A stretch of 5,383 nucleotides of DNA from an uncultured Bacteroidales bacterium. Lineage in GTDB: Bacteria; Bacteroidota; Bacteroidia; Bacteroidales; Paludibacteraceae. Shown here piece after piece: positions 1 to 5,383 of the stretch. The stretch lies in NCBI GenBank assembly GCA_934725535.1, contig CAKVBV010000102.1:1-5383 (forward strand). Reading direction: 5' to 3'. Within the stretch, counting starts at the first letter, position 1, and the number at the start of each line of letters is the position of its first letter. The position numbers were made by a program, and so were the translations under genes. The notes under the pieces were generated by a model. It did no database searches, was not told the origin of the DNA, and saw nothing but the letters and a program-made list of their open reading frames with translations.

Positions 1-1504
1 TCAGCATCTCCTCCAACGAGATGCCCCCGTGTTGGAATGTGTCGCGGTAGAACTGCGCGTAGTAGTTGAAGTTGTTGGGGTAGGCGAAGAAGTCGCTGCC
101 CGTGCAGAACACATAACTGCTGCTCACGTTGGGGCAGGGCAGTCCCACCTGTTTCGGGCGGGTAATCTCAAAGCAGTTCTTCGATTGGAAACTGAGCGAC
201 TTGCCCACCTTGTACCGCAGGTTGGTGTTGGTGTTCTTGTCCCCGATGATTTGCACGGGGTTGGTGACGCGCATCGTTCCGTGGTCGGTCGTCAGCACTA
301 CCTTGTAGCCTAATGAGGCAATCCTGCGGAACATCTCTGCCGTGGGCGAATGGCGTAGCCAACTGAGTGTCAGACTACGGTATGCCGCCTCGTCATTGGC
401 GAGTTCACGCATCATCTTGCTTTCGGTACGTGAGTGCGACAGCATATCTATAAAGTTGAGTACCACCACGTTAAGCGGCGTTTGCAGTGCCTTGAACTGC
501 CGCGTGATACGCTCGCAGAAGTCGCTCTCGTTCACCTTGTAATAGGTGTAGGTATAGCGTTTGCGGAAGCGGTCCAACTGCGTCTGTATCAACTCGTTCT
601 CGTAGTTGTTCTTGGTCTCCTCGTCGTCCTCGTCCACCCACAGGTCGGGGTACATCTCCTTGATTTGCAACGGCAGCAACCCCGAGAAGATGGCATTGCG
701 CGCATACTGCGTGGCGGTCGGCAATATCGACATATACATCTGCTCATCGCGCACCGTAAACCACTTCGACAGAAGAGGTTGTATCGTCTTCCATTGGTCG
801 TAGCGGAAGTTGTCAATCACCACAAAAAATACCTTCTCCCCCTTGTCCAACAGCGGGAAAATGCGCTGCTTCATCACATCCTGCGACATCATCGGACGCT
901 CCTTGCCCTGCACAAACCACTCCTCGTAGTGCTTGGCTACGAACTTGGCAAAGGCGGCATTCGCCTGCTCGCGTTGCATGCGTAGCATCTCGTGCATAGC
1001 GGACTCCTCCAATTCTATCTCCCAGTGCGTCAATGTGCGCTCTATCGCCATCCACTCTTCCACGGTGGTGGCGGTGTCTATCATATACGAGATGTCCGAG
1101 AACTCCTGCCGGTATGTGGTGTTCACGTGCTCCTCCACAATCTCGCGTTGGTGGATATGCTTCTTCAGGCACAGCAGTATCTGGTTGGGATTCACGGGTT
1201 TAATCAGATAGTCGGCTATCTTCTGCCCGATGGCCTGCTCCATAATGCGCTCCTCTTCGGACTTGGTTATCATCACCACAGGCAACGCAGGGCGCATGTT
1301 TTTTATCTCTTGCAGTGTCTCCAAACCTGACAATCCGGGCATATTCTCGTCCAGAAAGACAATATCAAACTGTTGCTCGCGGCATTGCTCGATAGCGTCC
1401 TGCCCGTTGTTCACAGGCACTACCTCATATCCTTTCTCTTGTAAATAGATAAGGTACGGTTTCAGCAGATGTATCTCGTCATCCGCCCACAGTATTCGGT
1501 TCAT
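1..1504 (-). CDS. porX: PorX: response regulator with PglZ-type phosphodiesterase domain (3' end cut by window edge)
   Basis: The 501 readable codons have no stop. The frame leaves the window before the natural C-terminus, probably short by fewer than about 20 residues judged by the usual PorX length (about 515-525). Residues 1-118 form a CheY-like receiver: acidic pair D8/D9, phosphoacceptor D52 in LDENMPG, T80-K81 and K102 followed by P. A helical linker (about 119-220) leads to a PglZ/alkaline-phosphatase-fold domain. Its likely zinc ligands and nucleophile are all visible: D231 (VIDNFRYDQW), the Thr pair in PTATQYARN (T263/T265), D353 and H357 (IDMLSHS), D407-H408 (TTDHGT) and H492 (QHGGIS). 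In known PorX proteins the sensor kinase PorY phosphorylates this cytoplasmic regulator; it has no DNA-binding domain, works through sigma factor SigP to control the type IX secretion system, and its PglZ domain cleaves oligonucleotides. PorX also occurs in relatives without that system, so secretion is not proven here. Start at 1504 matches family N-termini (M-N-R-I-L-W); an in-frame ATG at 1513 would add three residues. Confidence 0.95.
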   Translation of the reverse strand, partial: MNRILWADDEIHLLKPYLIYLQEKGYEVVPVNNGQDAIEQCREQQFDIVFLDENMPGLSGLETLQEIKNMRPALPVVMITKSEEERIMEQAIGQKIADYLIKPVNPNQILLCLKKHIHQREIVEEHVNTTYRQEFSDISYMIDTATTVEEWMAIERTLTHWEIELEESAMHEMLRMQREQANAAFAKFVAKHYEEWFVQGKERPMMSQDVMKQRIFPLLDKGEKVFFVVIDNFRYDQWKTIQPLLSKWFTVRDEQMYMSILPTATQYARNAIFSGLLPLQIKEMYPDLWVDEDDEETKNNYENELIQTQLDRFRKRYTYTYYKVNESDFCERITRQFKALQTPLNVVVLNFIDMLSHSRTESKMMRELANDEAAYRSLTLSWLRHSPTAEMFRRIASLGYKVVLTTDHGTMRVTNPVQIIGDKNTNTNLRYKVGKSLSFQSKNCFEITRPKQVGLPCPNVSSSYVFCTGSDFFAYPNNFNYYAQFYRDTFQHGGISLEEML

Positions 1505-1547
1505 AGTAGCCATATCTTTTCAACACAAGGGAAATACTCCCTATCCG

Positions 1548-1575
1548 CCAATGTACTCTGCAAAAATCGTACAAA
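1548..1575 (-). promoter_or_regulatory. Weak candidate porX promoter
   Basis: Reading the minus strand, TTTG (1575-1572) is followed 16 nt later by TACATTGG (1555-1548), one mismatch from the Bacteroidota -7 consensus TAnnTTTG. The spacing is shorter than the roughly 20 nt seen at the clear promoter elsewhere in this window, so this is only a candidate. It lies after the second clpB terminator hairpin and 35-44 nt ahead of the possible porX starts, which is where a porX promoter is expected. Confidence 0.25.
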
Positions 1576-1580
1576 ACACA

Positions 1581-1609
1581 AAAAAATCACACATAAAGCG
1601 TGATTTTTT
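1581..1609 (-). terminator. Second (distal) intrinsic terminator downstream of clpB
   Basis: In minus-strand RNA the arms AAAAAAUCACGC and GUGUGAUUUUUU pair over 12 positions with one G-U wobble and a 5-nt UUUAU loop, followed directly by more U. In plus-strand RNA that wobble becomes an A-C mismatch, so the hairpin favours transcription on the minus strand. It is A/U rich, so weaker than its neighbour, and may act as a backup terminator between clpB and porX. Being symmetric with A- and U-tracts, it could have some bidirectional activity. Confidence 0.7.
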
Positions 1610-1622
1610 CGTATTTCCAAAT

Positions 1623-1662
1623 AAAAAGAGACCGCCCGACATACATCGAGCAGTCTCTTTTT
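1623..1662 (-). terminator. First (proximal) intrinsic terminator of clpB
   Basis: The 17-nt arms at 1623-1639 and 1646-1662 enclose a 6-nt loop. As minus-strand RNA they pair at all 17 positions with two U-G wobbles; as plus-strand RNA both wobbles become C-A mismatches. The GC-rich inner stem is followed on the minus strand by a run of five U (GGUCUCUUUUU). It starts 47 nt after the clpB stop codon, the expected place for the clpB terminator. Confidence 0.85.
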
Positions 1663-1708
1663 TCTGTCCCCCCCCTCCTCTGAAATGAAAGAGGGAGTGG
1701 AGAAGTCC

Positions 1709-3850
1709 TTAATTCTTGAAGTGGAGTTCGCCGTCGCGGAGTTCGACGATGACGGGACGTTTGTTGTCCACCTTGCCGGCGATGATTTGCTTGCTGAGTT
1801 CGTTGAGTACGAGCCGTTGCAAAGCACGCTTGACAGGCCGTGCACCGAACTGCGGGTCGTAGCCCTCGCGGGCGATATAGTCGATAGCGTCGTCGGTAAC
1901 ACGCAAATCCACACCATTCTTGAGCAGCATCTTGTGGATACCTTCAATCTGCAAGCCCACAATCTCGCGTATCTCCTTCTCATTGAGCGGCTTGAACATA
2001 ATGATTTCGTCAATACGGTTCAGGAACTCGGGACGTATCGTCTGGCGGAGCATCTCCATCACCTGAGTCTTGGTGGTGTCCTGATCAATACCTTTCTCCT
2101 CGTTCTCACGTATGAGTTGAGAACCAAGGTTGGAGGTAAAGATAATCAAGGTGTTCTTGAAATTGACCGTCCGCCCTTTGTTGTCGGTCAGACGCCCGTC
2201 GTCCAATACCTGCAGGAGGACATTGAAGACATCGGGGTGCGCCTTTTCGATTTCATCGAACAGCACGACGCTGTACGGTTTGCGGCGTATGGCTTCGGTC
2301 AACTGACCGCCCTCGTCATAGCCCACGTATCCGGGAGGTGCACCGATGAGCCGGGTCGCACTGAACTTCTCCTGATACTCCGACATATCGATACGGGTCA
2401 TCATATTCTCGTCGTCGAAGAGGTAGTCGGCAAGTGCTTTCGCCAACTCGGTCTTACCTACACCCGTGGTACCGAGGAAGATAAACGAACCGATAGGACG
2501 TTTGGGGTCTTGCAAGCCCGCACGGCTACGACGGATAGCGTCGCTGACCGCCTCGATGGCTTCGTCCTGACCAACCACACGTTTGTGCAGTTCCTCCTCC
2601 AGATGGAGCAGTTTGTCGCGCTCGGATTGCATCATCTTGGTAACGGGTATGCCCGTCCAGCGTGCAACCACCTCGGCAATATCGTCTTCGTCCACTTCCT
2701 CCTTGATCATGCTCTCGCCCGACATGGAATGAAGCGCGTCCTGTGCGGCTTTGATGTTCGCCTCGGCTTGCTGTATCTTGCCGTAGCGTATCTCGGCTAC
2801 CTTGCCGTAGTTGCCCTCGCGCTCTGCCACTTCGGCTTCGTGCTTCATCTCCTCGATATGGGCTTTCTCGTTCTGGATAGTGGCTACATAACCTTTCTCC
2901 TTGTCCCAACGGGCTTCCATCTCGGAAGACTGCGCCTTGAGCGTCTTGAGTTGCTCCTCGATACCTTTCAGTTTCTCGGTGTCGTTCTCGCGCTTGATAG
3001 CCTCGCGCTCAATCTCGAGTTGCTTGATCTGACGGTCGAGATTATCCAACTCCTCCGGTTTGGAATCCACCTCCAAACGCAGTTTGGCAGCGGCTTCGTC
3101 CACCAAGTCGATAGCCTTGTCCGGCAGATAACGGTCAGTGATATAACGTGTTGAGAGGGTTACGGCAGCGATGAGGGCATCATCTTTGATACGCACTTTG
3201 TGGTGCGTCTCGTAGCGTTCTTTCAAGCCACGGAGGATAGATATAGTGGCAGCCTCGTCGGGTTCATCGACCATTACGACTTGGAAACGGCGTTCCAACG
3301 CTTTGTCCTCTTCGAAATACTTCTGGTACTCGTCCAAAGTGGTGGCACCGATAGCCCGCAGTTCACCACGTGCCAGAGCCGGTTTCAATATATTGGCAGC
3401 GTCCATCGCACCGCTCGACTTGCCCGCACCCACGAGGGTGTGAATTTCATCGATGAACAGGATTATCTCGCCTGCAGCGGCAACGACCTCGTTGATAACG
3501 CCTTTGAGACGCTCCTCGAACTCGCCCTGGTACTTCGCACCCGCAATCAGGGCACCCATATCCAGCGAATAGATTTGTTTCTTTTTCAGGTTCTCAGGGA
3601 CATCGCCGCGCACAATACGGTGCGCCAATCCCTCTACGATGGCGGTCTTACCGACACCCGGTTCGCCGATCAGAATAGGGTTGTTCTTCGTACGACGGCT
3701 CAATATCTGCAGCACGCGGCGAATCTCCTCGTCACGCCCGATAACAGGGTCGAGTTTGCCCGCTTGCGCCCGCTCGCAAAGATTGATAGCGAACTTCTGC
3801 AGGTTCTCGTTCTGCTGTTGTTGGTTGTTGTAGTTGTTGTTTGTATTCAT
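1709..3850 (-). CDS. clpB: ClpB/Hsp104-type protein disaggregase lacking the N-terminal Clp_N domain
   Basis: 713 residues; family members are usually about 860. ClpB is a cytoplasmic hexameric AAA+ ATPase that, with DnaK/DnaJ/GrpE, threads aggregated proteins through its pore. NBD1: Walker A GEPGVGKT (62-69), pore tyrosine Y107 in GAKYQGEFEER, Walker B ILFIDE (130-135), sensor GATT (168-171), arginine fingers R187-R188. The long coiled-coil middle domain (about 263-385) marks ClpB rather than ClpA or ClpC and is where DnaK docks. NBD2: Walker A GTTGVGKT (460-467), pore loop GAPPGYVGYDEGG (503-515, Y508), Walker B VVLFDE (528-533), arginine finger R612, sensor-2 GARPVKR (669-675). No IGF/IGL loop for ClpP is seen, so no protease partner is expected. 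The usual first 145 or so residues are missing: the protein opens with an Asn/Gln-rich stretch (2-16) joined to the NBD1 entry LQKFAINL. Start at 3850 is fixed by an AGGAG site 8 nt upstream; the frame stays open to 4027, but that extension has no Clp_N likeness. Monocistronic by its flanking terminators. Confidence 0.95.
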   Translation of the reverse strand: MNTNNNYNNQQQQNENLQKFAINLCERAQAGKLDPVIGRDEEIRRVLQILSRRTKNNPILIGEPGVGKTAIVEGLAHRIVRGDVPENLKKKQIYSLDMGALIAGAKYQGEFEERLKGVINEVVAAAGEIILFIDEIHTLVGAGKSSGAMDAANILKPALARGELRAIGATTLDEYQKYFEEDKALERRFQVVMVDEPDEAATISILRGLKERYETHHKVRIKDDALIAAVTLSTRYITDRYLPDKAIDLVDEAAAKLRLEVDSKPEELDNLDRQIKQLEIEREAIKRENDTEKLKGIEEQLKTLKAQSSEMEARWDKEKGYVATIQNEKAHIEEMKHEAEVAEREGNYGKVAEIRYGKIQQAEANIKAAQDALHSMSGESMIKEEVDEDDIAEVVARWTGIPVTKMMQSERDKLLHLEEELHKRVVGQDEAIEAVSDAIRRSRAGLQDPKRPIGSFIFLGTTGVGKTELAKALADYLFDDENMMTRIDMSEYQEKFSATRLIGAPPGYVGYDEGGQLTEAIRRKPYSVVLFDEIEKAHPDVFNVLLQVLDDGRLTDNKGRTVNFKNTLIIFTSNLGSQLIRENEEKGIDQDTTKTQVMEMLRQTIRPEFLNRIDEIIMFKPLNEKEIREIVGLQIEGIHKMLLKNGVDLRVTDDAIDYIAREGYDPQFGARPVKRALQRLVLNELSKQIIAGKVDNKRPVIVELRDGELHFKN

Positions 3851-3858
3851 AGTTAAAT

Positions 3859-3863
3859 CTCCT
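3859..3863 (-). promoter_or_regulatory. Shine-Dalgarno site of clpB
   Basis: On the minus strand AGGAG (inside AAAGGAGAT) lies 8 nt before the ATG at 3850. It decides the start: it places initiation at the N-domain-less protein and not at ATG codons further upstream in the same open frame. Such a strong site is uncommon in Bacteroidota, where most leaders are A-rich with little Shine-Dalgarno pairing, suggesting efficient translation. Confidence 0.8.
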
Positions 3864-3966
3864 TTCTTTGTTTGTTCCGCTTGCGCGGTCTGCAAGGGAA
3901 TGGACAAAGGTCGTACCAAACCCATATCGGCTGACAAAATGGCAGATTGTGTATAGTAAAGATATT

Positions 3967-3987
3967 GACGACGCGAGCCGCGTCGTC
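3967..3987. repeat. Perfect 21-bp GC-rich palindrome upstream of clpB
   Basis: The arms GACGACGCG and CGCGTCGTC are exact reverse complements separated by 3 nt (AGC on the plus strand). It starts 117 bp before the clpB start codon. Neither side has a T-tract, so it is not a typical intrinsic terminator. On the minus strand a one-mismatch -7 element, TATCTTTA, begins two bases downstream, so the palindrome would lie over the -10 to -35 part of that putative promoter and could be an operator. It could instead be an mRNA leader hairpin. The binding protein is unknown. Confidence 0.7.
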
Positions 3988-4057
3988 CCCCAAAACTGCA
4001 GACAATATGTCCGCATCTCCAATACATTGCAATCTTTCGACATTGACGGCTTAATCA

Positions 4058-4118
4058 CATACTAATCTCATACTAATCTCATACTAATCACATACTAATC
4101 ACATACTAATGTCATACT
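4058..4118. repeat. Tandem array of an 11-bp repeat, five copies plus partial units
   Basis: The unit CATACTAATCN occurs at 4058-4068, 4069-4079, 4080-4090, 4091-4101 and 4102-4112. Only the last two bases vary (CT, CT, CA, CA, GT), and a partial CATACT follows at 4113-4118. The seven bases before the array (TTAATCA) resemble the end of another unit. The period is close to one helical turn, so every copy presents the same DNA face. It is not a CRISPR array because there are no unique spacers, and the period is not a multiple of three, so it is not coding. It could be clustered regulator sites or a simple variable-number repeat. Confidence 0.9.
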
Positions 4119-4236
4119 CTTACCCCGACAAATAGTGAATGGTTCCATCATGCGCATCATACGCAATATATTCCATAGCGATTCCATCTGGCATTCGTAT
4201 TTTGGGTGCGGTTGCCCCGGGTCGCCCCAGATAGCA

Positions 4237-4268
4237 TTTGCCCTAATGGGAAAAATTGTGTAATTTTG
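4237..4268 (+). promoter_or_regulatory. Bacteroidota-type promoter of the patatin gene
   Basis: TTTG at 4237-4240 and TAATTTTG at 4261-4268 match the -33 (TTTG) and -7 (TAnnTTTG) elements of the Bacteroidota housekeeping sigma factor exactly, with 20 nt between them. Transcription would start near 4273-4277, giving a leader of only about 16-20 nt before the ATG at 4293. Confidence 0.75.
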
Positions 4269-4279
4269 CAGCAATTACA
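4259..4279. promoter_or_regulatory. Inverted repeat over the patatin -7 element and start site: possible operator
   Basis: TGTAATT (4259-4265) and AATTACA (4273-4279) are perfect 7-bp inverted arms around a 7-bp spacer. The repeat covers the -7 element and the predicted transcription start, a classic position for a dimeric repressor. The arms are A/T rich, so chance cannot be excluded. Confidence 0.45.
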
Positions 4280-4292
4280 AACTAACTAAGGA

Positions 4293-5135
4293 ATGAAAAC
4301 AGGTCTTGTATTGGAAGGCGGCGGTATGCGCGGGATTTATACCTGCGGAGTGCTGGACGTGATGATTGACAAAGGTTTTGAACCCGATGTGCTGTGCGGT
4401 ACGTCGGCGGGGGCACTATTCGGCGTTAATCTGCCGTCCAAGCAAAGAGGGCGGGCGTTTGATTACAATTTCCGCTATTGCGACAATCCCAACTATGTTT
4501 CCCTGCGTTCCTTTGTCCGCACAGGCAATATGGTGAACGTGGACTTCTCTTACAATCAAATCCCCAACAGGTTAGCCCCTTTCGATGAGGCGGCATTTGA
4601 GGCATCGAAGACAAAGATGTATGCCACAGTCACCAATATGCGTACAGGCAAAGCCGAATACAAGCACATCACCAACTGCATCAAGCAAATGGACTGGTTG
4701 CGTGCATCGGGTACACTGCCTTTCATCTCGCGCCCCGTGCGGATTGACGGGGAGAAATATCTGGATGGCGGATTGGTGGATAATATCCCATTGGACAAGG
4801 CATTTGAAGAGGGCTGCGACAAGGTGATAGTCGTACTCACGCGCCCGATAGAGTTCCGGCTGAACGAACACATGTATTGGCTGAGCAAAGTATTCTATCC
4901 GCGCGAGAAGAACCTGCAGGAGGCTCTGCGTGTGCGTAGTACCAACTACAACAAGCGTATGCACCAGGTACGCCGCCTGAAAGAAGAGGGTAGGATATTT
5001 GTATTCTCTCCCGAAACGCTGCTTCCCGTACGCCGCTTGGAGCGCAACCCGCTTCACCTCAAGCAGGTGTACCACTTGGGTCTGCGCGATGCCACACGCG
5101 AATGGGACAAGATGGAAGAATACCTGCACACATAA
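4293..5135 (+). CDS. Patatin-like phospholipase / acyl hydrolase (YjjU type)
   Basis: 280 residues, complete. Patatins hydrolyse acyl esters of lipids with a Ser-Asp dyad. Visible are the oxyanion-hole glycines GGGMRG (9-14), the nucleophile elbow GTSAG with S38, and catalytic D158 in YLDGG (156-160) followed by LVDNIPLDKA. These are all in the usual order, so an active enzyme is expected. The segment after about residue 190, with the R-x-x-x-YN...EEGRIFVFSP...VRRLERN...YHLGLRDA pattern, resembles the C-terminal domain of E. coli YjjU-like patatins. There is no signal peptide or transmembrane segment, so it is probably cytoplasmic or peripheral at the inner membrane; the natural lipid cannot be read from the sequence. 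The start at 4293 is forced because the next Met (residue 12) lies inside the oxyanion motif. AAGGA abuts the ATG with no spacing, so ribosome pairing is probably poor. The gene has its own promoter and is divergent from clpB. Confidence 0.92.
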   Translation: MKTGLVLEGGGMRGIYTCGVLDVMIDKGFEPDVLCGTSAGALFGVNLPSKQRGRAFDYNFRYCDNPNYVSLRSFVRTGNMVNVDFSYNQIPNRLAPFDEAAFEASKTKMYATVTNMRTGKAEYKHITNCIKQMDWLRASGTLPFISRPVRIDGEKYLDGGLVDNIPLDKAFEEGCDKVIVVLTRPIEFRLNEHMYWLSKVFYPREKNLQEALRVRSTNYNKRMHQVRRLKEEGRIFVFSPETLLPVRRLERNPLHLKQVYHLGLRDATREWDKMEEYLHT

Positions 5136-5238
5136 GATACCCGCTCTGTGGGCTAAATAGAACATCTTACCGACCGGCAGCGTTGATTATAGTATGCACA
5201 TCCTGCAAAAAAATATAGTGTCCATTTAGAAACGCAAT

Positions 5239-5313
5239 TTTGGGGTATATTTTTGCCCCCTGTCAGCCCTTGTTGAGGGTACCGAAACAGGGGCTGACAG
5301 GGGGCACCCCAAA
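5239..5313. repeat. Large nested inverted repeat
   Basis: The inner arms are 5255-5274 and 5286-5305. They pair over 20 positions, the first 15 exactly (GCCCCCTGTCAGCCC against GGGCTGACAGGGGGC), with one T/G position that is a U-G wobble in plus-strand RNA. The loop is 11 nt (5275-5285). An outer pair, TTTGGGGT (5239-5246) and ACCCCAAA (5306-5313), flanks it asymmetrically, with 8 unpaired bases on the left and none on the right. No T-tract follows on either strand, so this is not a standard terminator. It may be a miniature transposable element, an insertion-sequence end, or a structured 3' RNA element of the patatin transcript. Confidence 0.8.
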
Positions 5314-5346
5314 GAACCGTCCAAGGCAGATGCAATACAAAAGAAT

Positions 5347-5376
5347 AAAAAAACAGGAGAGGATTTGCACCTCTCC
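5347..5376 (-). terminator. Intrinsic terminator of a minus-strand gene beyond the right edge
   Basis: On the minus strand GGAGAGG (5376-5370) and CCTCTCC (5362-5356) form a 7-bp GC-rich stem around a 7-nt loop, followed after TG by seven T (5353-5347). This is a good intrinsic terminator, pointing to a gene that ends just right of the window and converges on the patatin gene. Confidence 0.7.
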
Positions 5377-5383
5377 CGGAAAT

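Larger units (their letters stand above)
3851..4292. other. 442-bp divergent intergenic region between clpB and the patatin gene
   Basis: No convincing full gene lies here. Going left to right it holds the clpB ribosome binding site, a small hairpin with CCGC/GCGG stem and a GCAA tetraloop in the clpB mRNA sense (3877-3888), a perfect 21-bp palindrome (3967-3987), the 11-bp tandem repeat array, a short minus-strand reading frame that may be gene debris (4120-4245), and the patatin promoter. I found no clean TTTG/TAnnTTTG pair for clpB. The nearest are one-mismatch -7 matches on the minus strand, TATCTTTA (3964-3957) just downstream of the palindrome and GACCTTTG closer to the gene. No CIRCE (HrcA) element is visible. 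Confidence 0.8.

Noticed and set aside
1668..1675. Run of eight C as a possible phase-variation tract
   Set aside because: It lies between the clpB stop and its terminator, outside any frame or promoter, so a length change would have no evident effect.
1685..3154. 489-codon open frame on the plus strand opposite clpB
   Set aside because: It is antisense to a clearly recognised, fully conserved ClpB frame and shows no domain likeness. Such long shadows arise from biased codon use; the same holds for 3200-3856 and for 434-985 opposite porX.
3851..4027. Upstream in-frame extension of clpB by 59 residues
   Set aside because: The extension shows no Clp_N resemblance, would run through the strong AGGAG site that lies correctly before 3850, and would make the 21-bp palindrome coding.
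3868..4065. 65-codon plus-strand frame in the divergent region
   Set aside because: No ribosome site or recognisable motif; it crosses the palindrome and ends at the start of the repeat array. Most likely chance.
4058..4118. CRISPR array
   Set aside because: Units are only 11 bp and directly adjacent with no spacers, and there are no cas genes in the window.
5143..5155. Hairpin CCCGC-TCT-GTGGG just after the patatin stop as its terminator
   Set aside because: The stem is only 5 bp with a wobble pair and no T-tract follows, so it is not supported as a terminator.
5153..5335. 60-codon minus-strand frame near the right end
   Set aside because: Its sequence is produced by reading through the large inverted repeat, and it has no family likeness. 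Treated as non-coding.
5355..5377. T-arm-like hairpin that might be the end of a tRNA gene
   Set aside because: On the minus strand the 7-bp stem and 7-nt loop resemble a T-arm, but the loop lacks the TTC start and a T-tract follows where the acceptor stem should be. A terminator explains it better.

Overview
The window looks like a chromosomal segment of a member of the Bacteroidota, most likely order Bacteroidales. Three things point there: a PorX-type response regulator fused to a PglZ domain, which is a hallmark of that phylum; a promoter of the phylum-specific form (TTTG, 20 nt, TAATTTTG) in front of the patatin gene; and a ClpB of Bacteroidales type in its core domains. I cannot place it to genus from sequence reading alone.

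Layout, left to right. Positions 1-1504 (minus strand) hold porX, running off the left edge and lacking only its last few codons. Positions 1505-1708 are an intergenic stretch with two consecutive hairpins that both pair better as minus-strand RNA, so they read as a tandem terminator of clpB ahead of porX. Positions 1709-3850 (minus) hold a clpB-type disaggregase gene that begins directly at the first AAA+ module. The usual N-terminal Clp_N domain is absent and replaced by about 16 Asn/Gln-rich residues, with a good ribosome binding site in front. Positions 3851-4292 are a 442-bp divergent intergenic region holding a perfect 21-bp GC-rich palindrome, a possible scrap of a decayed reading frame, five 11-bp tandem repeats, and the patatin promoter with an inverted repeat over its -7 element. 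Positions 4293-5135 (plus) hold a complete patatin-like lipid hydrolase gene of the YjjU type. Positions 5136-5383 are non-coding, with a large nested inverted repeat and, at the right edge, an intrinsic terminator for an unseen gene coming from the right on the minus strand.

The three genes do not form an operon. clpB and porX share a strand but are separated by terminators, and the patatin gene is divergent from clpB with its own promoter. A loose common theme is cell-envelope and protein-quality control (envelope/secretion signalling by PorX, protein disaggregation by ClpB, lipid acyl hydrolysis by the patatin), but nothing in the sequence ties them into one system. The parts most worth a second look are the N-domain-less ClpB, the helically phased 11-bp repeat array, the palindrome upstream of clpB and the nested inverted repeat near the right end.
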